Shown here piece by piece: positions 43,544 through 52,870 of a stretch of 64,000 bases of DNA (positions within the stretch are counted from its first letter, which is position 1; each line of letters opens with the position of its first letter). The notes beneath the pieces were generated by a model. That model was given only the letters and a program-made list of their open reading frames with translations, was not told where the DNA came from and made no database searches. Position numbers and translations under genes: made by a program. Source of the DNA: Crateriforma spongiae (GTDB lineage Bacteria > Planctomycetota > Planctomycetia > Pirellulales > Pirellulaceae); NCBI RefSeq assembly GCF_012290005.1, contig NZ_JAAXMS010000004.1, positions 496,001-560,000 of the forward strand, in the 5' to 3' direction.

Positions 43544-45166
43544 CTAGCGGTTGAGGGTGCCGTCGGTGTCGGGGACCGTTGCGATACGCTGGCCCCATTG
43601 GTCCAGTTGGTTCAACCAATCGATGGCCAATTCCGCGACGGCTTTCCACTGTTGGGGATCGAACTCCGGTGCAACGGCTGGACGCTGAAGCGGAAGATCC
43701 GAAAGTGCGTCGGCCAGTTGAATGTTGGCGTCGGCACGCACCTGTGACGCGGAGACCAAGCCGCGACTGATTTCGCGAAGGTTCCAGTTTTGACGTGCAT
43801 ACTGTGACAGCAAGACCACGTCATGGGCGATAGAACGCTGTTGGTCCTGGTAGTCGTTCCAAGCATCGCCTGTCACCGCGGCCAAGCCTGCGGCCAAACC
43901 TTCGATCGGCGCGATCCACTGCTGTGGTGTCGTCGTTGGTTGTGTGGGGGCCACCGGGGCTGGTTTCGCCAAACCCGAGCCGATCACTTCGGTATCCGTT
44001 GGCGGCATCGCAGCAACGAAATCGTCGGTGGTTTCCGGTTCCGGGGCGGTGACGAAGTCGTCAAAAACGGCACGGTGGCGAATACAGAAGGGACGCGCCA
44101 CCAGAGGCTGATAGCCCCAGATCGGAAGGTCCTTGGCCGCTACGTCGTACGGCATGTACGACTCGGTCACCGGCGCCTCGGCAGGCTGAGCGGCTGCGAC
44201 TTCTTTGGCAGCGGCGACTTCTTCGGCGATCTCTTGCTTGATGGGGGCGGGGCGATGCCACTGTTGGGCGATCAGGTCGGCAATCGTGCGTTCCGGGCCC
44301 GCGATGGCCGGTTCAAAGATGGCTAAACCGTCGATCTCGTCGACAAAAGGAACGGGCCCCACCGATTCCGACGGTGAATCGCTGGCGGGTGAAGCATCTT
44401 TCGGGGAATCCGCTTCTGCGACCGCGACTGACTCCGTTTCGGGAGCCTGTTCCAGTGTGACGATGAACGGGCCGGTACCGGCAAAGGGGGCATCATCGAT
44501 TGGGGCGGCGACGACCGATTGCTCAGACGCCGATTGGGCGGCGTCATCGGGTTGGCCAACGTCCAGCGGTTCATACTGTGCCAACGCGTCGAGTTGGCTG
44601 CGCAGTTTTGCTTCGGCATCGCTGGGGGCGAAAGGATCGGCGGTCTCCGGTGCAACGTCCTGTGCGACGATGGAAGCATCGGTCACCGGTGGTGCATGCT
44701 TGGCGATGAAATCACGGACGTCCTGGATCAAGTCGCGTGAATCGGCGGCGGTCAGGCTGAGCGGTTCGATGATCTGTTGCAAACCGGCACCGAAGCGTGC
44801 CGACAACGTCGACGCAGCAAAGGTCAACGAATCTTGGATCGACAGTGCCGTCGGATCGGCTTCCCTGCGCGACTGTTCCGGTTTGCAGGACGTTTGTTCA
44901 AACGATTCGTCCAGAACGAACATCATGACGCCGCCCTTACCGCTGAAGGGAAGGGGCCGTAAGTCTGACTTGGCGGCAAGGGCGGCGGGATTCTTCGCAA
45001 CGTCACAAGAGCGATCGACGGGGCCATCGTGGGCGGCGACGGATGTGCCCAGCGACGGAGCCAAAGTGAATGCGGCGGTCATCAGCCAAGCCAGACGGCG
45101 GCGGGCCAAAGGTCGGCGGCGGGCGTGACACTTCCGCGATAAACGGGGCATGACTTTGGTCATCAT
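43544..45166 (-). CDS. Exported protein of unknown function, Ala/Pro/Glu-rich
   Basis: A 540-residue protein that I do not recognise. It starts with a very basic stretch and a hydrophobic segment (LAWLMTAAFTLAPSLGTSVAA, about 24-44), fitting a signal peptide. The middle part (about 130-400) is low in complexity, rich in Ala, Pro, Asp and Glu, and probably disordered; the end (about 440-540) is helical with several Trp and Gln. The start at 45166 is supported by GAGG eight bases upstream; a second ATG follows directly. No neighbour suggests a role. Confidence 0.6.
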   Translation of the reverse strand: MMTKVMPRLSRKCHARRRPLARRRLAWLMTAAFTLAPSLGTSVAAHDGPVDRSCDVAKNPAALAAKSDLRPLPFSGKGGVMMFVLDESFEQTSCKPEQSRREADPTALSIQDSLTFAASTLSARFGAGLQQIIEPLSLTAADSRDLIQDVRDFIAKHAPPVTDASIVAQDVAPETADPFAPSDAEAKLRSQLDALAQYEPLDVGQPDDAAQSASEQSVVAAPIDDAPFAGTGPFIVTLEQAPETESVAVAEADSPKDASPASDSPSESVGPVPFVDEIDGLAIFEPAIAGPERTIADLIAQQWHRPAPIKQEIAEEVAAAKEVAAAQPAEAPVTESYMPYDVAAKDLPIWGYQPLVARPFCIRHRAVFDDFVTAPEPETTDDFVAAMPPTDTEVIGSGLAKPAPVAPTQPTTTPQQWIAPIEGLAAGLAAVTGDAWNDYQDQQRSIAHDVVLLSQYARQNWNLREISRGLVSASQVRADANIQLADALSDLPLQRPAVAPEFDPQQWKAVAELAIDWLNQLDQWGQRIATVPDTDGTLNR

Positions 45167-45717
45167 CAGATCGTCCTCATGACGTTGCGACATCGATCGA
45201 CGAAGATCACAGGCCCGCATCACCGGGAATGAACGGTTTTGCTTTGGCGATGCTGACCCTGATTCAAAAGACAGGCACCGCCGGCACCAAACGCCGACGA
45301 TGCCGCCTCCATGCGGCCTGGTCCATTTCGCTTCCGTGCACGACGCACCAGTACAGGAAACCACGAAACGACCTGCCCATCACTGTCGGCCGGATCAGGC
45401 GACTTCAGGCGGGACTTGGTTGGTCGCCCACCGACAGCGGATCAATCTTCTTCGAAATCGATGCCTGCCGCCGAGCGTCCAAAAATGGCTGACTCTCGAC
45501 GGCGGGGGAATCAATTCACAAGCTTCTTCGTCCAATCAACGATCAGGGGTTCTGTTCGGATCAAGAAAGAATTGGCGATCAACGGAAAAGGATCCGGTCG
45601 TACCGGTTACGAAATTTTCTGGATCGCTTGCGGACGTTGCCGACAGCGGGCAACATGTCGGCGACCAACGAATCGGACATCGATTCGATGGCGATCCCAG
45701 CACGAGGAATCGTTTGG
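45167..45717. other. Divergent intergenic region, no gene seen
   Basis: About 550 bases upstream of both the exported-protein gene and the epimerase gene. Plus-strand frames crossing it end inside the epimerase gene in other frames and lack protein-like features. GAGGA at 45704-45708 is the likely ribosome-binding site of the epimerase. Confidence 0.45.
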
Positions 45718-46659
45718 ATGCTGCGCAGAGTTCACTTCATCGATTCGCACACCGCCGGCGAACCGACCCGCACGATTGTTGCCGGGTTGCCCGATTTGGG
45801 GACGCAATGCGTGGCGGATCGCCGACGTCGCTTGGTACAGCAACAGGATGCGTTTCGACATCTGGTCTTGGCCGAACCACGCGGCAGCGAAATCTTGGTC
45901 GGTGCCTTGTTGATCGATGATTTGCCCGACACTCAAGACATCGGCGTGGTCTTTTTCAACAACGTCGGGCCGCTGCACATGTGTGGCCACGGGACGATCG
46001 GTGTCGCGGTGACCCTGGCCTATCTGGGGCGTATCGATTCGGGACGCCATACGATTCAAACGTCGGTCGGACCTGTACAGTTCGAATTGTCCGATGACTT
46101 ACACACGGTTCGATTGCAAAACGTGCCCAGCTATCGTCTTGCTCATGACGTTGCGGTGACCCTGGACGACGGACAAACGATTCTCGGTGACGTGGCGTGG
46201 GGCGGCAATTGGTTTTTCTTGACCGAACACAACGATCATCCACTGACGATGCCCAACGTCGACGCGTTGACGATCCATTGTCAACAAATCAAAGCCGCGC
46301 TTCAGCGTCAGGGCATTTCCGGGGACCAGGGTCGCGAAATCGATCACATCGAACTTTTTCAGTCGGTGGGAACATCAGCGGGACGCAATTTCGTGCTGTG
46401 CCCGGGCGGCCAGTTTGATCGTTCGCCGTGTGGCACCGGGACCAGTGCCAAAGTCGCCTGCCTTGCGGCCGATGGGCATTTGAAGCCGGGCCAGAAATGG
46501 CGTCAGCAAAGTGTGACGGGGACTTGGTTCGAAGCCAGTTACGAAGCGGCCGATCATGGCCAGGTGATTCCGACCATCCAAGGCGACGCTTGGATCACCG
46601 CCGATGGGACGCTGCTTTTTGACACTGACGACCCGCTGGCCGCCGATGCCCGTTGGTGA
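45718..46659 (+). CDS. Proline racemase / 4-hydroxyproline epimerase
   Basis: A 313-residue enzyme of the proline racemase superfamily, cofactor-independent and using two catalytic cysteines. Both are present: Cys89 in MCGHGTIG and Cys238 in SPCGTGTSA. The N-terminal FIDSHTAGEPTR is the family signature. With both cysteines the enzyme should be a proline racemase or 4-hydroxyproline 2-epimerase rather than a dehydratase. A downstream D-amino-acid dehydrogenase-like gene (84 bases away, same strand) favours hydroxyproline catabolism: L-trans-4-hydroxyproline to the cis-D form, then oxidation. I start at ATG 45718 because of GAGGA nine bases upstream; the frame is open back to 45628. Confidence 0.88.
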   Translation: MLRRVHFIDSHTAGEPTRTIVAGLPDLGTQCVADRRRRLVQQQDAFRHLVLAEPRGSEILVGALLIDDLPDTQDIGVVFFNNVGPLHMCGHGTIGVAVTLAYLGRIDSGRHTIQTSVGPVQFELSDDLHTVRLQNVPSYRLAHDVAVTLDDGQTILGDVAWGGNWFFLTEHNDHPLTMPNVDALTIHCQQIKAALQRQGISGDQGREIDHIELFQSVGTSAGRNFVLCPGGQFDRSPCGTGTSAKVACLAADGHLKPGQKWRQQSVTGTWFEASYEAADHGQVIPTIQGDAWITADGTLLFDTDDPLAADARW

Positions 46660-46743
46660 AGCGATCATGATCCTCGGCCGGCCCGGTGTTCGCTTCGAAC
46701 ATCATGGCAGCGCAGACAGAAACGATGACCGGAATCCGATTCG

Positions 46744-48057
46744 ATGGACGATATGAACCCCCATGACATTCAGTCTCGCCGCGTCGTGATCATCGGCGGA
46801 GGAATCATTGGTGTCGCCGCGGCTCATTTCTTGAAGAACGATGGGCATGACGTGGTGGTCGTGGACAAGGGTTCGATCGGCGGGGCTTGTTCGCATGGCA
46901 ATTGTGGACTGGTTTGTCCCAGCCACGTCTTGCCGCTGGCCGAACCCGGTGCACCTTGGTCGGCGATCCGTTCGATGTTGAATCCGGCCAGCGCGTTTCG
47001 GGTCAAGCCGCGTTTGGATCCGTCATTGTGGTCGTGGTTTTGGAACTTCAACCGTCGATGTAACCAGCGGGACATGCTGGAATCCGCGACGGCGATCCAA
47101 CCGCTGTTGCTGCATTCGATGCGGCTTTACGAGGAACTGGTCAGCGATGACGCGCCGACGGATATCCGTTGCGACTGGACCAAACGAGGTTTGTTGTTCG
47201 TTTATCGGGATGCCAAGCCGCTGGACGCGTACGCCCCGACGGATCGGCTGTTGGGCGAACGTTTCAACGAATCGGCGGTGCGACTTGGGCCGGGCGAATT
47301 GGTGGAACTTGAACCGGCGCTGCGTGACGATTTGGCCGGTGGCTGGTGGTTTGAACACGACGCGCACTTGCGCCCGGACAAGTTGTTGAACTCATGGGTC
47401 TCGTCACTGCGCGGCCGTGGTTTGCGTTTCATTCCCGATGCGGAACTGACGGACTTGGTGGTCCAGGATGGTGTCGCCCGTCATGCCAAGCTGAAAACGT
47501 CCGCCGGTAATGAATCGGTCGACGGCGACGTCTTCTTGTTCGCCACCGGGGCTTGGACACCGCTGTTGTCGCGATGGATGAAGATGACCGTACCGATCCA
47601 GCCGGGCAAAGGCTATTCGATCACCTTGCCCGCGCCCGCCGGTGGGCCCCAGTCGCCGATGATCTTTCCCCAGCACCGGGTGGCGGTGACGCCGATGAAC
47701 GACCGCTTGAGGCTGGGATCGATCATGGAATTTGTGGGCTATGACGAATCGATCCAGCCCAAACGCTTGCGGCTGTTGACCGGGGCAACGCGGACCTATT
47801 TGCGATCCGATGTGGCCGACGCGATCGATGGGGCACCGCAGGACGAAGCTTGGCAAGGCTGGCGTCCGATGACTTACGACAGCACACCGGTGATCGGTCG
47901 CTGCGGAGCGTACGAAAACGTGTACGTGTCGGCCGGACACAATATGCTAGGGATCAGCATGGCGCCGGCTTCGGGCCAGTTGGTCGCATCATTGATCAGC
48001 GGGACCACGCCGGCGCTGGATCCGACGCCGTATCGCCCCCAGCGATTTGCGGTGTAA
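46744..48057 (+). CDS. D-amino-acid dehydrogenase-like FAD oxidoreductase
   Basis: A 437-residue DAO-family flavoprotein. The FAD-binding GGGIIG is at 18-23, with the ribose-binding acidic residue in VVVVDKG. The segment GACSHGNCGLVCPSHVLPLA resembles DadA-like enzymes, and the C-terminal GHNMLGISMAPASGQL is the usual second FAD contact. Placed directly behind a racemase/epimerase, it is probably a cis-4-hydroxy-D-proline or D-proline dehydrogenase. Other genes of that route (deaminase, semialdehyde dehydrogenase) are not in the window. Confidence 0.87.
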   Translation: MDDMNPHDIQSRRVVIIGGGIIGVAAAHFLKNDGHDVVVVDKGSIGGACSHGNCGLVCPSHVLPLAEPGAPWSAIRSMLNPASAFRVKPRLDPSLWSWFWNFNRRCNQRDMLESATAIQPLLLHSMRLYEELVSDDAPTDIRCDWTKRGLLFVYRDAKPLDAYAPTDRLLGERFNESAVRLGPGELVELEPALRDDLAGGWWFEHDAHLRPDKLLNSWVSSLRGRGLRFIPDAELTDLVVQDGVARHAKLKTSAGNESVDGDVFLFATGAWTPLLSRWMKMTVPIQPGKGYSITLPAPAGGPQSPMIFPQHRVAVTPMNDRLRLGSIMEFVGYDESIQPKRLRLLTGATRTYLRSDVADAIDGAPQDEAWQGWRPMTYDSTPVIGRCGAYENVYVSAGHNMLGISMAPASGQLVASLISGTTPALDPTPYRPQRFAV

Positions 48058-48087
48058 GCCGCCCCCGAATCCTGCACCGGAACGCCG

Positions 48088-48693
48088 ATGAATTCACCGC
48101 TACGCATGCAGCCGATGTTTGTCCAAGCGTTGCCGGCCGAACCGGACGAAGCGATGCGGCGGATCCGACGAGCCATTGCGACCGACGAGCTTTCCGGGCA
48201 AGCGGTCGCGGCCGGACACGTGGTCGATTTCAAAATCGAGCGAACCAAACGCCGGTTTTGGTCACCCCACTTGTCGGTGCATGTTTGTGCCGACGAATCC
48301 GCCGGCGTGGACCAGGCCAAGCAAAGCGAAGCGTATTGCCGTTTCTCGCCCCGTCCAGAAATATGGACGATGTTCATGGCGGTCTATTTCTCGGCCGGCT
48401 GTTTCATCTTTGCCGCGGCGATTTGGGGTTATGTCCAATGGTTCATGGGCGATTCACCCTGGGCCTTGGCCGTCATCCCCGTCTGCCTGTTGGTCATCGC
48501 GGGGTTACACATCGCCAGCCTGATCGGCCAAGGATTCAGTACCGACCAAATGCACGTGCTGCGCAGCCGATGGGAACGCACGGTCGAACTAGCCTTTGCA
48601 CCGGAGTCAACGCTCCACACGCGTGTACATCCGGCCGGGCCCCCCGACACCGACGTCTGGGACGGAACCGAATCGGTCGGTTCGGGAATCTAG
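48088..48693 (+). CDS. Small membrane protein of unknown function
   Basis: A 201-residue protein with two hydrophobic segments (about 92-117, WTMFMAVYFSAGCFIFAAAI, and 124-147, LAVIPVCLLVIAGLHIASLI). A soluble N-terminal part of 90 residues precedes them and a 50-residue tail follows. It lies 30 bases behind the flavoprotein gene on the same strand and may be co-transcribed with the hydroxyproline genes, but nothing in its sequence suggests transport or catalysis. I do not recognise a family. Confidence 0.6.
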   Translation: MNSPLRMQPMFVQALPAEPDEAMRRIRRAIATDELSGQAVAAGHVVDFKIERTKRRFWSPHLSVHVCADESAGVDQAKQSEAYCRFSPRPEIWTMFMAVYFSAGCFIFAAAIWGYVQWFMGDSPWALAVIPVCLLVIAGLHIASLIGQGFSTDQMHVLRSRWERTVELAFAPESTLHTRVHPAGPPDTDVWDGTESVGSGI

Positions 48694-48747
48694 AGCGAAG
48701 GGAATCTTCAGCGCTCTGTCGTAGCGTGCGATTCCCGCAGTCACCGT

Positions 48748-50004
48748 CTAGTTGGTCGGCATCATGTCCGATTCGGGACGCTGGACGCTTTGAATCATCG
48801 CATCCATGTCGGGGAACAGCTTGCCGGCTTTTTCGTGAAAGATGCGACCGATCAATAGGTCCGTGACGCCACCACGGTGTTCCGGGTGTTTCTTCATGAA
48901 TTGGCCGATGCTGAAGTCTTTGCTGTAGAAAGCAAACACCAGCTTACGAAGCCAAGTCATGCCTTCCTTGAATTCGCCACACCAGCTGCCAAGTTGATCG
49001 GCCGAAACGTCATTCTTCGCCAATCCTTCCGCCACGGCATCACCGGCACGGACGCCCATTTCCAAGGCAAAGTAGACGCCGCTGCTGTACACCGGATCCA
49101 GGAAACCGAACGCATCGCCTACCAAGACCCAGCCTTTGCCGGAATGCTGGGTCGTCATGTACGAGAACTCTTTGGCCGTGCGGATTTGGCCGACGCGGGT
49201 CGCATCCGCCAAACGCGACTTCATGCCTGGGCAACGTTCCAGTTCTTCGGCGAAGACTTCCGCCGGGGTTCCGCGTCCTTTCAACAGGTAGTCGTTGTCT
49301 GACACCACACCGACGCTGGTGATCCCGCGCGATTGGGGGATGAACCAAAACCAAGCGTCCTTGGATTCGGTGTGCATGATGATCGTGGCACCTTCGTTAT
49401 CGCCTTCACCACGACGAGCGTTTTGATAGTAAGTCCAGATCGCCGCCTTACGCAGTTCTTCGTTCATCTGCTTCAGGCCCAGCTTGTTCGCGATGAACGC
49501 TTGCTGGCCGGTCGCGTCGATCACGACCCGACAATCGATTCGTTTTGACTGACCGTCAGAATCTTTCACCGTCACCCCGGTGACCTGACCCGCATCATCG
49601 GTATGGACATCCATCAAGCGAGTGCGGTCTTGGCAATCGGCGCCGAGTTCACCGGCGCGGTCGAACAACATTTTGTCAAATTCGCTGCGTTCAACTTGCC
49701 AGGTGTCGCTGCAATCGCGATCGTCGTGGGTGCGGAAGAAGAACGGTTCCGATTCGTTGCCGCGACCGGACACAAATTGAACGGACTTCTTGATTTGCCA
49801 TCCCGCATCGCGGACCCGCTCGTTCAGCCCCAGACGCTGCAGAGGCCAATAGGTTTCCGGCATCAACGATTCGCCGACGTGGAAACGTGGGACCGGTTCG
49901 CGTTCGATCAACAGCGTCGAGTGGCCGGCTTCGGCGACCACTGCTGCGGCCGCACCGCCTGCCGGACCCGCACCCACTACCACACAATCGTAACTGGCTT
50001 GCAT
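48748..50004 (-). CDS. FAD-dependent oxidoreductase, halogenase/geranylgeranyl-reductase-like
   Basis: A 418-residue flavoprotein of the p-hydroxybenzoate-hydroxylase fold. The N-terminal VVVGAGPAGGAAA (GxGxxG 11-16) binds FAD, FHVGESLMPETY is typical of tryptophan-halogenase and related proteins, and WVLVGDAFGFLDPVYSSGV is the second FAD motif (GD). The halogenase-specific WxWxIP motif is absent at the usual place (WFWFIPQ is similar), so whether it halogenates, hydroxylates or reduces a prenyl chain is open. I start at ATG 50004, giving the motif ten residues in. It is divergent from the RND transporter gene. Confidence 0.82.
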   Translation of the reverse strand: MQASYDCVVVGAGPAGGAAAAVVAEAGHSTLLIEREPVPRFHVGESLMPETYWPLQRLGLNERVRDAGWQIKKSVQFVSGRGNESEPFFFRTHDDRDCSDTWQVERSEFDKMLFDRAGELGADCQDRTRLMDVHTDDAGQVTGVTVKDSDGQSKRIDCRVVIDATGQQAFIANKLGLKQMNEELRKAAIWTYYQNARRGEGDNEGATIIMHTESKDAWFWFIPQSRGITSVGVVSDNDYLLKGRGTPAEVFAEELERCPGMKSRLADATRVGQIRTAKEFSYMTTQHSGKGWVLVGDAFGFLDPVYSSGVYFALEMGVRAGDAVAEGLAKNDVSADQLGSWCGEFKEGMTWLRKLVFAFYSKDFSIGQFMKKHPEHRGGVTDLLIGRIFHEKAGKLFPDMDAMIQSVQRPESDMMPTN

Positions 50005-50116
50005 CTTTCGAAAAAACTCCCACGCTGACACGCTTGGTTGAACGCTGCTTGTACCGTTAGCATAGCGACAGGTTAACCGGTCGGATCCCCACCTCCATTG
50101 AACCCCCCGCGAACGA

Positions 50117-52870
50117 TTGGCTAGCGACAATCCCACCGAAAGTTCGCAGGACGCCCCGTCCGGATTGGGGTCGGCCCGATTTGACGACGCTGAATCACGT
50201 CAAATCGCCCAGCGTTACCGCCGACGGCTGACGATCGGCGTCGTTTTGCTGGTGATCTTGGCCGTTCCCGCGGTCATCCACACGAAATCTGCAATGGACG
50301 GATTGGTCAACCGTCCGCCCAATTGGTTGCCCGATGACCTGCCCGAAAAGGTTGTCTTCAATCGGTTCATGACCCGGTTCGACTTGGCCGATCTGTTGAT
50401 GGTCAGCTGGGAGGGGGCGGATTTACAGTCCCCACAGCTGGACGCGGCCGCCGCGATGGTAGATTTGCTTAGCGTCGAAGGCGTGGCGACCGCCGATGGC
50501 ACCGTACCGATACGCTTGGTCAATAATGATGACGTGGCCGTCGCGTTGCCCGATGGCTATCCGGTGGATGAAGCCAAACTGACCGCGATCGCCGAGCGGA
50601 TCAACGAAATCTTGGTCGAAACCCGTACCGTTTCGGAACTTTCGCCGCCGCCCACTGACGAAACCGGCCCCTACCACGATCCGAATTACCCGATCATCTG
50701 GGTTCGCAGCGGCGAAGACACCGTGCGGCGGATGATGGCGTCGCCGGCGAACTTTCCGCGCGGTGCGGCCCAGCGGCGTTTGGAAGGATCCATTGTCGGA
50801 CCGGATGGTGAACAGACTTGTTTGCTGATCGCTTTGACCGACATCGGCGCGACGCATCGCCGGTCTCTGTTGCCACAATTGCGATCCTTAGTCGCCGAAA
50901 CGGTCGGCAAAGACCCCGACGATCCCACGGAGATCGTGATGGTGGGCGGCCCCATCGACGGGGCGACCGTGGACGATGCCAGCGTGCGGAGTGTCGAATT
51001 TTTCGCGCCGCCGTCGGCGATCGTGGCCGCGCTGATGTGTTTTCTGTGTCTGCGTTCGTTGCCGCTGACGGCGACGATCGTTTCGATCGCGGTGGTGTGC
51101 GAAGGCCTGGTTTTGGCGATCGTTTACTACACCGGCACACCGATGAATGCGGTGTTGATCGTGTTGCCGCCTTTAGTGTTTGTGCTGACGATCTCGTCCG
51201 GCATCCACCTTTCGAACTACTACTTTGACGCTGCCGAAGAATTTGCCGACCTGACACCGGCGTTGGCGGCCAAGCGTGCGTTGCGGGCCGGCATGGTGCC
51301 CTGTCTGTTGGCGGTCGGGACCACGGTGGTCGGGCTGGGATCGCTGACGTTGGTCCGCTTGCATCCGATCCGTGTCTTTGGATTTGTCGCATCGATTGGC
51401 GTGTCGATGTCGCTGCTGTTGTTGCTGTGGTGTCTGCCCGGTGCAATGGTGATGGCGGGCTTTCGCAACGACGATCCGAAACGCCCCAAACGTCCGCCTC
51501 GTTTTGTCGCCGCGAAATGGCTGACGCACTGGTTGGCTGAAAAGTACAAAGACTTTGTCCGGGCGCGTTTGGCTCGACCTTGGCCGATGATTTTTGGGTT
51601 TGCATTGATCACGCTCGGTGCCGGCCAAGGGCTGACACAACTGGAATCATCCGTCAGCGTTCCGCGAATGTTTTTGCCCGACAGTTTCATTCGCACCCAG
51701 TACGATTGGTTCGAAGAAAACATCGGCGCGACCGTCAGTGGTGATCTGTTGGTGACGTTTCCAAAGCCCCCCGCGGTTGTCGCGTCAGGTGATGGCGAAC
51801 AAGTGGATGCACCGGAGTCGACGGAAGCCGTGGACTTGGTCGATCCGCTGGACCAGTTGCGAATCGTCCAGGCGGTCCACAAGGCGGCCATCGATGAACC
51901 GCGGATCAGTTCGGTGTTGTCGGCGGCGTCATTCATTCCGCCGGTCAGCCGCAGTCGTGGGCTGGCCGGATCGGCCAGCCGGACCGTGGCGCGTTCGTTG
52001 ATCCGGGATCCCGATTCATCACTCGGATCGCTGGGATTCATTTCCCACAGCGATGACGACTATCTGTGGCGACTGAGTTTTCGGTTGCCGCAAAAAGTCG
52101 AAGCGGATTACGGCAGCGATCTGTCTCGCATCGACGCGACGGCCAATGCGGCGCTGGCCGATGCCTTGGCCGCGCTCGAGGTCGATCCGGCGGTGGCGGA
52201 AAAGATCGATGTGGATTTGACCGGACAAGTCGCGATCATTCAAAAGGCCCAAGAAGTCATGCTGCGGGATTTGTTCCGCAGCTTCCTGGCCGCCTTCGGT
52301 GTCGTCGCGGTGGTCATGGTGTTGTTGTTGAAAAGCGTTCAAGGCGGCTTGATCGCGATGATCCCGAACTTGTTCCCGACCGTCACGATTTTCGGGCTGA
52401 TGGGTCTGATTCGTTCGCCGCTGGACATCGGGTCGGTGATGACGGCCAGCGTGGCGCTGGGCATCGCAGTCGACGATACCGTTCACCTGCTAAGCCGTTT
52501 CGGTTCACGGCGTGCTCGCGGGCTCAGCCTGCCTCGATCGGCGCTTGGTGCGCTGGACCAATGCGGCATCGCGATGCTGGAAACGACAATGATTTGCGGG
52601 CTGTCGTTGATGGTGTACTGGTTCAGCGATTTTGTCCCGACCAGCCATTTTGCGGTGCTGATGTTCAGCCTGCTGTCGGCGGCGCTGTTCGGTGACGTCT
52701 TTTTGTTGCCCGCGATGATGGCCAGCCCGCTGGGCAATTATCTTTCCAGAACGGTCGGGTCGGACCCCGAAGCGTCGTTGACGCATGAGTCCGCCGAATC
52801 CACCGATAACTTGATCCACAGCGTTCACGAAGTTCCATGGCAAGATCGCGAAACAATAACGAAATCTTGA
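50117..52870 (+). CDS. RND/MMPL-family transporter
   Basis: A 917-residue membrane protein of the RND superfamily, MMPL/hopanoid-transporter type. One membrane segment lies near 39-57, then a large extracytoplasmic domain, a cluster of five to six segments (about 295-465), a second extracytoplasmic domain (about 500-720) and a second cluster (about 725-885), i.e. the usual twofold repeat. Charged residues inside segments fit proton-driven export, for instance GIAVDDTVHLLSRF, which resembles the conserved DD site of the family. The start codon is TTG 50117 with no clear ribosome-binding site. The last 34 bases overlap the next gene. Confidence 0.87.
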   Translation: MASDNPTESSQDAPSGLGSARFDDAESRQIAQRYRRRLTIGVVLLVILAVPAVIHTKSAMDGLVNRPPNWLPDDLPEKVVFNRFMTRFDLADLLMVSWEGADLQSPQLDAAAAMVDLLSVEGVATADGTVPIRLVNNDDVAVALPDGYPVDEAKLTAIAERINEILVETRTVSELSPPPTDETGPYHDPNYPIIWVRSGEDTVRRMMASPANFPRGAAQRRLEGSIVGPDGEQTCLLIALTDIGATHRRSLLPQLRSLVAETVGKDPDDPTEIVMVGGPIDGATVDDASVRSVEFFAPPSAIVAALMCFLCLRSLPLTATIVSIAVVCEGLVLAIVYYTGTPMNAVLIVLPPLVFVLTISSGIHLSNYYFDAAEEFADLTPALAAKRALRAGMVPCLLAVGTTVVGLGSLTLVRLHPIRVFGFVASIGVSMSLLLLLWCLPGAMVMAGFRNDDPKRPKRPPRFVAAKWLTHWLAEKYKDFVRARLARPWPMIFGFALITLGAGQGLTQLESSVSVPRMFLPDSFIRTQYDWFEENIGATVSGDLLVTFPKPPAVVASGDGEQVDAPESTEAVDLVDPLDQLRIVQAVHKAAIDEPRISSVLSAASFIPPVSRSRGLAGSASRTVARSLIRDPDSSLGSLGFISHSDDDYLWRLSFRLPQKVEADYGSDLSRIDATANAALADALAALEVDPAVAEKIDVDLTGQVAIIQKAQEVMLRDLFRSFLAAFGVVAVVMVLLLKSVQGGLIAMIPNLFPTVTIFGLMGLIRSPLDIGSVMTASVALGIAVDDTVHLLSRFGSRRARGLSLPRSALGALDQCGIAMLETTMICGLSLMVYWFSDFVPTSHFAVLMFSLLSAALFGDVFLLPAMMASPLGNYLSRTVGSDPEASLTHESAESTDNLIHSVHEVPWQDRETITKS

